Below, in pieces: positions 1-7,376 of a DNA stretch of 64,000 nt. The translations under genes and the position numbers were made by a program. The stretch is taken from the NCBI RefSeq assembly GCF_934754625.1, contig NZ_CAKVIU010000001.1. One strand, written 5' to 3'. Position 1 is the first letter of the stretch, and each line of letters opens with the position of its first letter. The notes under the pieces were generated by a model. The model was not told the DNA's origin, searched no databases, and saw only the letters and a list, made by a program, of their open reading frames with translations. The stretch comes from Catenibacterium sp900764725 (GTDB lineage: Bacteria > Bacillota_I > Bacilli_A > Erysipelotrichales > Coprobacillaceae).

Positions 1-26
1 TGAGCATCACCTTACGGTGATGCTCA
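1..26 (-). terminator. Perfect 11-bp hairpin at the left edge, probable terminator
   Basis: An 11-bp perfect inverted repeat with a 4-nt loop occupies positions 1-11 and 16-26. On the minus strand it follows the stop of the HipA-like fragment by about 15 nt. The T-run expected after a terminator would lie outside the window, so only the stem is seen. Confidence 0.55.
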
Positions 27-40
27 TTTAGCAGGGACTG

Positions 41-460
41 TCAACATTCTGTCCTTGACTTTTGAACCAGTTTAAAAGCAATGGAAGCAATATTTGTATT
101 AAAAGAATTATGATAAAGATTCTTGTCTTTAAATAAATCTTTACAATTTTCTTGTATAACCCAATAACTATCATTTAATGATAAGCCTTGACATATATCG
201 ATAATACCTTTTGTATCTTTTTCATTTAACCCTAATCGAGATAAAAAGTTAGAAACATAGGCTCTATTTCTAGGAATCGTCCTTTTTTGAAGCCATTTTT
301 TTAATCCTTCATTACTTAATTCTAAGTCTAATGGTAAAAGATATTGTAAATTTTGATTAACAGTATTAATCAAAACTTCTAATCCATCATTTGTATTTTT
401 CATAGAAAAATACAATAAATCATTATCATATTGTTTTAAAATATAATTCATGAAAAACAC
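41..460 (-). pseudogene. N-terminal fragment of a HipA/CtkA-like kinase
   Basis: The 139-residue product matches my recollection of the N-terminal region of HipA-like (CtkA-type) proteins found in many Firmicutes: a W-x-x-x-R-x-I-P-x-x-R segment at about residues 57-66, a leucine-rich stretch, then G-L-S-L-N-D-S-Y-W-V near residues 92-101 and an N-x-F block near 118-120. In full-length relatives a kinase domain follows; here the frame ends about 20 residues later with an unrelated tail and the kinase motifs are absent. It has a good ribosome-binding site (AAAGGATG) and a hairpin just downstream, so it may still be transcribed. I infer a truncated remnant; a genuine small protein cannot be excluded because only 40 nt lie beyond the stop. 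Confidence 0.6.
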
Positions 461-736
461 ATCCTTTCAAAAAATAATTATCTAACAATTTCCATCCAAC
501 ATATGTGCTCTTTGTATTGGACTAACTTCTCCAAAATATTTTTTCTATTGTTAATATAAAATTTTTTAATTACCCATAATCAACAGGTGAATCCAATTAA
601 TGAAATTATTTTTATACATAAATACCAAGAAAATTGATACTGTCATTTTCTTATTTTGACAATTACCTGTGGAAAGTGGGTATTCAAATAAAATTTCATT
701 TGGTTTCCTGTTTTCATTTTACCTCATCTTTGAAGT
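461..736. other. Intergenic stretch with no recognisable gene
   Basis: About 400 bases separate the HipA-like fragment from tmRNA. This part is AT-rich with stops in all frames and I see no convincing ORF, RNA or repeat. A TTGACA at 656-661 has no good -10 at the usual distance. The remainder (737-859) holds two hairpins listed separately. Confidence 0.5.
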
Positions 737-785
737 AAAAATAGCGATTCTTAGGTAGTGACACCTACGTAAATCGCTATTTTTT
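737..785. terminator. Bidirectional terminator downstream of ssrA
   Basis: A 12-bp stem (AAAATAGCGATT at 737-748 with its complement at 772-783) encloses a smaller inner stem and is flanked by A-runs on the left and T-runs on the right, so it can work on either strand. It lies beyond the tmRNA 3' end on the minus strand. Confidence 0.75.
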
Positions 786-803
786 GATTCTTGAAAATAT
801 CTT

Positions 804-838
804 AAAAAATGTTTATTTCATCGATGCTTTTTCGATGA
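804..838 (-). terminator. Small hairpin just past the tmRNA 3' end
   Basis: On the minus strand a 7-bp stem (TCATCGA/TCGATGA, 818-838) lies 21 nt after the tmRNA CCA end. It is followed, after 8 nt, by a run of six Ts (804-809). The gap before the T-run makes it a weak terminator; the stronger hairpin at 737-785 backs it up. Confidence 0.45.
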
Positions 839-859
839 TATCCATTTTAACTCTTAATT

Positions 860-1212
860 TGGTGGAGGCGGGGGGAATCGAACCCCCGTCCAAAAGCCGT
901 CCCATATCAGGTGTCTACAGTTTATCTTATTGAATCAATTTAAGTATGTTACGATCAATAAGCAATCTTTCGCATACCGATTTCTGATTGGTTTTCGTGA
1001 ATATAGTCAGAACATCCTATATCCCTTATCTTACAGGTTATGTTACAGACTCTAAAGGTGTAAGCGCAGATAGGTCTGCATTCGCAAGTCTATGTCGACT
1101 ATTAAGCGAAAGCGTAATTTGTTCTGTTTCCAGATATTTGTTTGTGCATGTAACGTTTGCCAACGACTGCTGCCTGATTCAAACTGACCCCTGTCGAATC
1201 CAAGACGCCCCC
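860..1212 (-). ncRNA. ssrA: tmRNA (transfer-messenger RNA)
   Basis: The minus strand begins GGGGGCG at 1212 and ends CGCCTCC-ACCA at 860, giving a 7-bp acceptor stem with one G-U pair and an encoded CCA. A T-arm (GGTTCGAATCC-type, near 868-888) and the GGATTCGACAGGGGTC segment near the 5' end are typical of tmRNA. The tag frame ends N-R-T-N-Y-A-F-A followed by tandem stops TAA TAG at 1099-1104; the resume codon is probably just after the AGTC near 1165. With SmpB it rescues stalled ribosomes and tags the products for proteolysis. Its 5' end lies one nucleotide after the smpB stop, so it is probably cut from a longer transcript. Confidence 0.96.
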
Positions 1213-1213
1213 A

Positions 1214-1660
1214 TTAATAAGCGCGTTTGAGAGCTTTCTCAATATCGCGCTTAGCATCTTTTTCTTTTAAATCATTACGCTTGTCATAAAGCTTCTTACC
1301 TTTCGCAAGAGCTATTTCTAGTTTTGCTTTTGAGGTATTGAAGTAAAGCTTTGTAGGAACGATTGTTAAACCATCCTCACGAACCTTCTTCTCTAGTTTA
1401 CTAATTTCTTTCTTATGAAGCAATAGTTTTCTGATACGTCTTGGTTCATGATTGAAGATATTTCCATTCTCATAAGGGGCAATATACATATTCTCAATAA
1501 AAGCTTCATGGTCTTTAATTCTTACAAAACAGTCCTTAAGGTTAGCACTGCCTTTACGAATAGACTTGATTTCAGTACCTTTTAATTCAATACCTGCTTC
1601 AAAAGTTTCTAGGATAAAATAATCATGATATGCTTTTTTGTTATTTGAGATGATTTTCAT
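1214..1660 (-). CDS. smpB: SsrA-binding protein SmpB
   Basis: The 148-residue protein has the usual SmpB length and landmarks: an early N-x-K-A-x-H-D-Y segment, the G-x-E-L-x-G-T-E-I-K-S-I-R block near residues 23-36, and a basic C-terminal tail rich in Lys and Arg that inserts into the ribosome. SmpB binds the tRNA-like part of tmRNA and brings it to stalled ribosomes. The gene starts 5 nt after the rnr stop and ends one nucleotide before mature tmRNA, so protein and RNA partners are likely co-transcribed. A ribosome-binding site (AGAAGGTAATAT) overlaps the end of rnr. Confidence 0.97.
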   Translation of the reverse strand: MKIISNNKKAYHDYFILETFEAGIELKGTEIKSIRKGSANLKDCFVRIKDHEAFIENMYIAPYENGNIFNHEPRRIRKLLLHKKEISKLEKKVREDGLTIVPTKLYFNTSKAKLEIALAKGKKLYDKRNDLKEKDAKRDIEKALKRAY

Positions 1661-1665
1661 ATATA

Positions 1666-3795
1666 TTACCTTCTTGTACGGAATTTTCTTTTCTTCTTTC
1701 TATGACTTCCAGCTTTTACAAGCTCGAAGTCAATTGTCTTTTCTAGCTTATTTGCTTCAGTTACTCTGACTTTTACTGGATCACTCATCTTGAACATACG
1801 TCCTGTATGTTCACCGATAAGAATAAGATTCTTTTCATCATAAGCATAATAATCATCTGTGAGTGTTGTCATATGAACAAGACCTTCGATGGTATTAGGA
1901 AGTGATACAAAGAATCCAAAACTTGTAATAGAAGAAATATAACCATCAAATACCTCACCAACATGATGAGACATAAATTCAGCTTTCTTCATATCTTCTA
2001 CTTCACGTTCAATATCAATCGCAATTCTTTCACGATTAGAAGACTGTTCAGCAAGTACTGGAATCATTTCTTCAAACTCATTCATTCTAGAATAATCATT
2101 CTTGAATAAGTAAGTTCTAATCAAACGATGAACCAATAAGTCTGGATAACGTCTAATAGGTGATGTGAAGTGTGTATAGAATTCATCTGCAAGACCGAAG
2201 TGTCCAAGACATTGAGCATCATAACGTGCTTTCTGCATTGATCTTAATAATAATGTAGAAATAATATCATGCTCAGGTGTTCCCTTAGATTCTTCAATCA
2301 TACGTGCTAATTCATGAGGGTTGATCTTTTCAAGAGACCCATGAATAGTATAACCCAAAGGCTTCGCAATGGAAACAAATTGTTGTAACTTCTCTTTCTT
2401 AGGATACTCATGTATACGATAAATGAAAGGTACATCCATCCATTTAAAGTGTTCAGCCACTGTCTCATTCGCACATAACATGAACTCTTCAATAATATGA
2501 TCACTCTCACCACGATTTCTTAAAACAACATCTACAGCACGTCCTTTATCATCTACAAGAACCTTTGCTTCATCCACATCAAAGTCAATCGCACCACGAC
2601 GATCTCTCTTCTTTCTTAAGATAGCAGCTAATTCTTTCATATTAAAGAATAACTCAACAGCATCACTGTATTTCTTCTTTAATCCTTTATTTCCTGCAAG
2701 AATCGCATTCACATTATTGTATGTCATACGATGAGAACTTCTAATAACAGTAGGGTAGATATTATGATCTACAACCTGACCCTTATCATTGATCTCCATA
2801 ATACAGCTAATTGCATAACGATCCACACCTTCATTAAGTGAACAGATTCCATTAGATAACTTATGAGGCAGCATAGGAATCACTCTATCTACAAGATAAA
2901 TAGAAGTCCCTCTTCTAATCGCTTCCTTATTTAATTCAGTTCCTTCATTCACATAGAATGAAACATCCGCAATATGAACACCTAACTGATAATTCCCATT
3001 ATCTAATTTCTTTAAAGAAATCGCATCATCTAAATCCTTAGCATCATCACCATCGATAGTCACAATCTGCCAATCTCTAATATCTAAACGATTAGGAATA
3101 TCACTTGGATCAATAGACTGAGGAATAGACTCAATCTCATCATAGACTGCCTGTGGGAAATCAATATCTACATCATACTTATTTACAACAGATAAGATAT
3201 CTACCCCAGGATCATTCTTATGACCAATAATCTTAACAATATCACCCTTTAAATAAGGCTTGTACTTCTTAATCTCTACAACAACCTTATGTCCAGGCAT
3301 AGCACCATGTGCATGGGCTTCATCTACATAAATCCAATCAGTAAACTTAGGATCATCAGGCATGATGATGAGTTCTTTTCTGCCTTTTCTAACTAATCCT
3401 ACAAGTCTTGTCATACCACGTTTAATGATCTTTACAACACGTCCTTCAGGTTTTCCTCTATAGACAGTTGTTTCAATCATAACCTCATCCTGGTCAAAAG
3501 CACCATTGAGGTTCTTACTATTAATATAGTATTCAGTCTCTTCATCAACCTTTACAAAACCAAATCCCTTTTTATTTAAACTCAAAACACCTTTTAAATA
3601 ATGGAAATCATCAATCAAATGATAGTTATTATGATTATCTCTAATCACTTCACCATCTTCTTCTAATCTATTCATAAGCTTTACAAATGCGATATATTCT
3701 TCAGTAGAATCATAATGTAGTGCACCTGCAAGAGCATCTATTCTTCTATCTTTTAAGTCTTTATTCTTTAATAATTCTAAAACATCTTCTCTCAT
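1666..3795 (-). CDS. rnr: Ribonuclease R (RNase II/RNB family)
   Basis: This 709-residue 3'-5' exoribonuclease degrades structured RNA and, in trans-translation, the non-stop mRNA. Domain order seen: an N-terminal winged-helix region (about 1-60), cold-shock-like OB domains (about 65-220), the RNB catalytic domain starting with the acidic cluster D-G-D-D-A-K-D-L-D-D at residues 248-257, and a C-terminal S1 domain (about 620-695) ending in a Lys/Arg-rich tail. Length fits RNase R. It lies directly upstream of smpB and ssrA and downstream of secG, an arrangement seen in other Firmicutes. The start has a strong GGAGGTGAATATATG ribosome-binding site. Confidence 0.96.
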   Translation of the reverse strand: MREDVLELLKNKDLKDRRIDALAGALHYDSTEEYIAFVKLMNRLEEDGEVIRDNHNNYHLIDDFHYLKGVLSLNKKGFGFVKVDEETEYYINSKNLNGAFDQDEVMIETTVYRGKPEGRVVKIIKRGMTRLVGLVRKGRKELIIMPDDPKFTDWIYVDEAHAHGAMPGHKVVVEIKKYKPYLKGDIVKIIGHKNDPGVDILSVVNKYDVDIDFPQAVYDEIESIPQSIDPSDIPNRLDIRDWQIVTIDGDDAKDLDDAISLKKLDNGNYQLGVHIADVSFYVNEGTELNKEAIRRGTSIYLVDRVIPMLPHKLSNGICSLNEGVDRYAISCIMEINDKGQVVDHNIYPTVIRSSHRMTYNNVNAILAGNKGLKKKYSDAVELFFNMKELAAILRKKRDRRGAIDFDVDEAKVLVDDKGRAVDVVLRNRGESDHIIEEFMLCANETVAEHFKWMDVPFIYRIHEYPKKEKLQQFVSIAKPLGYTIHGSLEKINPHELARMIEESKGTPEHDIISTLLLRSMQKARYDAQCLGHFGLADEFYTHFTSPIRRYPDLLVHRLIRTYLFKNDYSRMNEFEEMIPVLAEQSSNRERIAIDIEREVEDMKKAEFMSHHVGEVFDGYISSITSFGFFVSLPNTIEGLVHMTTLTDDYYAYDEKNLILIGEHTGRMFKMSDPVKVRVTEANKLEKTIDFELVKAGSHRKKKRKFRTRR

Positions 3796-3810
3796 ATATT
3801 CACCTCCAGC

Positions 3811-3841
3811 AAAAGAAAAGAGGCACTCATAAGTGCCCCTT
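3811..3841 (-). terminator. Hairpin between secG and rnr
   Basis: On the minus strand a GGCACT/AGTGCC stem (3822-3837) is followed by TCTTTTCTTTT. It sits in the short gap between the secG stop and the rnr ribosome-binding site, so it may partly uncouple rnr-smpB-ssrA from secG. Confidence 0.65.
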
Positions 3842-3846
3842 TATTA

Positions 3847-4068
3847 TTATCCTGCCATTTTAATAAGAATTGCGATAACAAAGAATGCAATACCTAGTCC
3901 TACAGTAATACGTGTAAGAACTAAATCCACACCTCTTTCTTTTTGCTGTGCAAAAAGATTAGAGCTCTGGCCAGTTAATGCATTAACAATACCATCAGTT
4001 TTTCCCGTTTGTAAAAGACACACAATAATTAGGGCTATAGAAACAATGATCAAAAGTACTTCTAACAT
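3847..4068 (-). CDS. secG: Protein translocase subunit SecG
   Basis: The 73-residue protein has the SecG layout: a first membrane helix (about 2-18, L-E-V-L-L-I-I-V-S-I-A-L-I-I), the conserved loop with L-L-Q-x-G-K-x-x-G near residues 18-26 and a small-residue stretch, then a second helix (about 51-71). SecG assists the SecYE channel in protein export. Order secG-rnr-smpB is common in Firmicutes. The start is preceded by AGGAGGCAGGAAAA. Confidence 0.93.
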   Translation of the reverse strand: MLEVLLIIVSIALIIVCLLQTGKTDGIVNALTGQSSNLFAQQKERGVDLVLTRITVGLGIAFFVIAILIKMAG

Positions 4069-4150
4069 TTTTCCTGCCTCCTTCTCTTTTAGACTTTTTT
4101 CTACATTAGCGAATAAATAATATCATAAAAATATATCGATTACAACACCT

Positions 4151-5860
4151 TTATTCGTTCGCACCATTGTTGTAATCAAGTGAAACAACACTAAAGCGGT
4201 TATTCTTTTCTATAAGTGTTACTTTCACGTTAATAGTTTGATAATTGTAATAGAAATTCTTTTTATTAAATGTAATCTCTAATCCTACATCAGTATATTC
4301 ATAATCCTCTAAACCACTTAATGTAACATCAGAAGCTCTTGTGTAGTTTACTTCATATGTTGTGACTTCATCTAGATTGGTCTTACTTGCGATCATATCA
4401 TTCACATTCGCATAATAGCTAGACTTCGCAAACTCTTCAAAGTTATCTACACGATCATTATAGAAATACTGTGCACCACCAATTTCATCTTTCTTCTTAT
4501 TAGAGATAGTAAAGAAATCAATCGCAAATAATGCTGCAACATTCTGACAAGTATTTCTTTTAGTATGAGATGCTTTAATATCTTCATGTACTGACTTCAT
4601 CAAAGAAGTAGGATGATTAGGTAAAGCATAACTAATCACTGGAGTATTCACGACTGGCTTTTTATCATTATGCTTGTAATAAATAAATCCACCACTTATC
4701 GCAATTACAGCACATAAGAAACCAATAAGAATATATTTCACATGATGTCTTTGAGCTATCATCAAGTATGTCTTAGATTCTTTAATCTTAGGTAAATCAT
4801 CTCTTTTTAAGAATATATTGATTATTGTAAGAAGAGGTTTATATTTACGTGAAATCATATTCGTATATTCTACGAATATTTCAAATACAAGTAGTAATAA
4901 TGCGAATAATAGAAGTGATGCAGTGACACTATATATATGGATAAATGAACAGATAGAGAATAATGCAGTCGCAATATATAGAATAAGAACACTCTTGGTT
5001 TGTCCTAGTTCTAGAGAGAACATCAATTTATGATGTAAATGTCCTTTATCTGCTTCATCAAAACGTTGATGATGTACTTTACGTCTAATAATCGCAATGA
5101 GTGTATCCATAATAGGTACTGCAAGTACGACAATAGGTGCCCCTAAAGTAAAGAAGGTAGAGGTCTTAAAACCAAAACCTAATAAAGAAATCACAGATAA
5201 CATGAAACCGATAAATAAAGCGCCACAGTCACCCATGAATATTTTTGCAGGATGGAAGTTAAATACCAAGAATCCTCCAATAGATCCTGCAAGTAAGAGT
5301 GTTAATGAAGTGATATCTGTACGTCCATAATGAATAGAGATGAGTCCTGTCGTAATCAATACAATCATGGATATACCACCACATAAACCATCTAATCCAT
5401 CAATGAGGTTTACTGCATTCGTAATACCTACAATCCATCCTAATGTTACTATTAAGGCAATAGAATAAGAAAGAATACTAGGAATATAAGGAATAGTAAA
5501 TCCCTTTAAAGATATACCACCATAAAATATGACTATAAGAGCTGCAGCAACCTGTCCAAGAACCTTCATCTTTGGAGGAAGATCATGAATATCATCATAT
5601 AAGCCAAATAAGAATACAATCAAACCACCTATTAATATAGAGTTGATCTGATTATCTGTCTTAAGAAAGATCATTGCCCCTAATAAGAATGCCACATAGA
5701 TGGCATATCCACCTGTACGAGGAATAATACCATGATGTACAGTTCTATTATTAGTATGGGCTATTATACCCATTTCCTTTGTGATTTTACCGATAAAAGG
5801 GGTTAAGATGACAGATATAATGAATGTCACACAGAACGCTAATATATTATTGAGTGTCAT
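4151..5860 (-). CDS. TagO/WecA-type undecaprenyl-phosphate sugar-1-phosphate transferase with extra extracellular domain
   Basis: Residues 1-340 form a polytopic membrane enzyme of glycosyltransferase family 4. Visible motifs are G-L-Y-D-D near 86-90, N-L-I-D-G-L-D-G-L at 151-159, F-M-G-D-C-G-A near 208-214 and the cytosolic H-L-H-H at 274-277. Such enzymes load GlcNAc-1-phosphate onto undecaprenyl phosphate to start wall teichoic acid or other cell-wall glycan synthesis. Unusually, a further membrane helix (about 375-396) and a hydrophilic C-terminal domain of about 170 residues follow, probably outside the cell; I do not recognise it. I chose the ATG at 5860 rather than the upstream one at 6004 because AAGGAGGTATCT precedes it and the GT4 core begins there. 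Confidence 0.88.
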   Translation of the reverse strand: MTLNNILAFCVTFIISVILTPFIGKITKEMGIIAHTNNRTVHHGIIPRTGGYAIYVAFLLGAMIFLKTDNQINSILIGGLIVFLFGLYDDIHDLPPKMKVLGQVAAALIVIFYGGISLKGFTIPYIPSILSYSIALIVTLGWIVGITNAVNLIDGLDGLCGGISMIVLITTGLISIHYGRTDITSLTLLLAGSIGGFLVFNFHPAKIFMGDCGALFIGFMLSVISLLGFGFKTSTFFTLGAPIVVLAVPIMDTLIAIIRRKVHHQRFDEADKGHLHHKLMFSLELGQTKSVLILYIATALFSICSFIHIYSVTASLLLFALLLLVFEIFVEYTNMISRKYKPLLTIINIFLKRDDLPKIKESKTYLMIAQRHHVKYILIGFLCAVIAISGGFIYYKHNDKKPVVNTPVISYALPNHPTSLMKSVHEDIKASHTKRNTCQNVAALFAIDFFTISNKKKDEIGGAQYFYNDRVDNFEEFAKSSYYANVNDMIASKTNLDEVTTYEVNYTRASDVTLSGLEDYEYTDVGLEITFNKKNFYYNYQTINVKVTLIEKNNRFSVVSLDYNNGANE

Positions 5861-5881
5861 AGATACCTCCTTATTATGCTC

Positions 5882-5910
5882 ATTATATATCAAATAGAAA
5901 GTATGTGCAA
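5882..5910 (-). promoter_or_regulatory. Sigma-A type promoter for the TagO-like gene
   Basis: On the minus strand TTGCAC (5910-5905) and TATAAT (5887-5882) are separated by 17 nt. The distance to the ATG at 5860 leaves room for a short leader with AAGGAGG. Confidence 0.75.
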
Positions 5911-5988
5911 AACAATGAAATCTACCGCAATTCAAATCAATTACTGTATAATATAGATAGAGCGGATTTATACCAATTAAAATATGTA

Positions 5989-6016
5989 TTGTTTTTATTG
6001 GCATAAATGATATAAT
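5989..6016 (+). promoter_or_regulatory. Promoter for the mupG-like gene
   Basis: TTGTTT (5989-5994), a 16-nt spacer and TATAAT (6011-6016) lie 32 nt before the ATG at 6049, which has its own AGGAGG. It faces away from the TagO-gene promoter. Confidence 0.65.
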
Positions 6017-6048
6017 GTTATCGAAAAATAAAAATAGGAGGATTTATT

Positions 6049-7140
6049 ATGCATCGCTTAGGAATTTCAGTTTATCCTGAAAAATCAACTCAGAAAGAAG
6101 TCTATGATTACTTAGAACTTGCTGCTAAGTATGGCTTCTCAAGAATCTTTACTTGTTTATTATCAGTGAATGATCCAAAAGAAAAGATCATGAAGGACTT
6201 TGGAGAATTCATGGATAAAGCACATTCTTTAGGTTATGTTGTTGCAGTAGATACTAACCCAGAAGTATTTAAACATTTAGGGGCTACTTATAGTGATTTA
6301 AAACCATTCCATGATATGGGCGTAGATATCATCCGTCTTGATGGTTCATTTGGTACTACAGGAGATATCCAGGTTACTAGAAACCCATATAATATTCAGA
6401 TTGAATTCAACGGTTCTATGGACCAGGGTGTTGAATTATTACTTACAAATGGTGGAAACAAAGATCAGGTTATTATCTGTCATAACTTCTTCCCAGAAAG
6501 ATATTCTGGTTTAGACTGGAACTATTTCGTTAACTTCAATGCTTATTGGAAATCTTTAAATCTTCATACAGCAGCATTCGTATCAAGTAATGAACCACAT
6601 ACACATGGTCCTTGGAATGTATTCTGTGGATTACCAACAGTAGAAATCTTAAGAGGTCTTCCAATTGATTTACAGGCTCGTTTAATGCTTGCAACTGGAG
6701 ATGTAGATGATATTATCATTGGTAATGCTTATGCTTCAGAAGAAGAATTAAAAGCTTTATCAGAAGTTGATTACCAGAACATCTGCTTCAAGATTGATGA
6801 AGTAGAAGGTTTATCAGATATCGAAAAGGAAATCATTTATGATTACTATCCACATTGGGACCGTTATGATCATTCTTCATTCTTCTTACGTTCATCTGGA
6901 AGCAGAGTAAAGTATAAGAATGAAAGCATCCCACATCGTGAAACAGAACAGAAGATGTTCCATCGTGGTGATGTATTAATCGTTAATGACAACTTAGCTC
7001 ATTATCGTGGTGAATTAGAAATCGCATTAAGAGATATTCCAAATGATGGTGAAAGAAACCTTTGTGGTCATGTTAAGGAAGAAGAAATGATGTTCTTAGA
7101 CATGATTGAACCAGGTCACTATTTCAAGATTATTAAATAA
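6049..7140 (+). CDS. mupG: MupG-like TIM-barrel protein (DUF871 family; 6-phospho-N-acetylmuramidase family)
   Basis: The 363-residue protein begins R-L-G-I-S-V-Y-P and carries D-T-N-P near 69-72, I-R-L-D-G-S-F-G near 95-102, the C-H-N-F-F-P-E segment near 144-150 and E-P-H-T-H-G-P near 182-188, the pattern of the DUF871/MupG family. Characterised MupG hydrolyses the MurNAc-6-phosphate to GlcNAc bond of phosphorylated disaccharide from peptidoglycan recycling. Known mupG genes sit with murQ and a MurNAc PTS; neither is in this window, so the substrate is an inference from family. It has its own promoter and terminator. The next operon is an alpha-glucoside PTS. Confidence 0.8.
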   Translation: MHRLGISVYPEKSTQKEVYDYLELAAKYGFSRIFTCLLSVNDPKEKIMKDFGEFMDKAHSLGYVVAVDTNPEVFKHLGATYSDLKPFHDMGVDIIRLDGSFGTTGDIQVTRNPYNIQIEFNGSMDQGVELLLTNGGNKDQVIICHNFFPERYSGLDWNYFVNFNAYWKSLNLHTAAFVSSNEPHTHGPWNVFCGLPTVEILRGLPIDLQARLMLATGDVDDIIIGNAYASEEELKALSEVDYQNICFKIDEVEGLSDIEKEIIYDYYPHWDRYDHSSFFLRSSGSRVKYKNESIPHRETEQKMFHRGDVLIVNDNLAHYRGELEIALRDIPNDGERNLCGHVKEEEMMFLDMIEPGHYFKIIK

Positions 7141-7147
7141 TAGTTGA

Positions 7148-7189
7148 GGATATATGCCGTGAATTTCACGGGACATATCCTTTTTTTTT
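7148..7189 (+). terminator. Strong terminator after the mupG-like gene
   Basis: A long stem (about 7148-7180, with CCGTGAA/TTCACGG in its centre) is followed by nine Ts. Confidence 0.9.
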
Positions 7190-7248
7190 GTGCCTATAAA
7201 TCTATATGAAATTAAAATTATGTAGTATATATCGATGTAAATTAAATG

Positions 7249-7262
7249 CGTGAAAATTCACG
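7249..7262. promoter_or_regulatory. Palindrome CGTGAA-AA-TTCACG upstream of the PTS operon
   Basis: A perfect 6-bp inverted repeat with a 2-nt centre lies about 60 nt upstream of the likely -35 of the PTS operon. The same CCGTGAA/TTCACGG core occurs in the mupG terminator stem (7156-7171). It could be an operator for a local regulator such as one of the RpiR proteins; this is inference. Confidence 0.4.
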
Positions 7263-7317
7263 GGTAAAGTGATAAATCATAGCCTATAGTCCCTCGTCCC
7301 TAACATCGGCCAAAGTA

Positions 7318-7346
7318 TTGTGCAACCGCTTTCTCACGAGTAGTAT
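7318..7346 (+). promoter_or_regulatory. PTS operon promoter with cre-like site in its spacer
   Basis: TTGTGC (7318-7323), a 17-nt spacer and TAGTAT (7341-7346) precede the PTS gene. TGCAACCGCTTTCT at 7321-7334 matches the CcpA cre consensus TGWAANCGNTNWCA at 12 of 14 positions and overlaps the -35 and spacer, a position that would give catabolite repression. Confidence 0.5.
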
Positions 7347-7376
7347 GTAGGTAACAAAGGAAACGGAGGAAAAGAT

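Noticed and set aside
27..60. Possible end of an insertion sequence next to the HipA-like fragment
   Set aside because: A short GGGAC...GTCC pseudo-palindrome is visible but no transposase or second end is within the window.
656..785. Small RNA between a TTGACA at 656 and the terminator at 737-785
   Set aside because: No acceptable -10 at 16-18 nt; the terminator is explained by ssrA.
988..1230. 80-codon plus-strand ORF
   Set aside because: It lies entirely within and opposite to tmRNA and the smpB 3' end; no ribosome-binding site.
5861..6004. N-terminal extension of the TagO-like protein
   Set aside because: The 48 extra codons overlap the promoter and the ribosome-binding site AAGGAGG serves ATG 5860.
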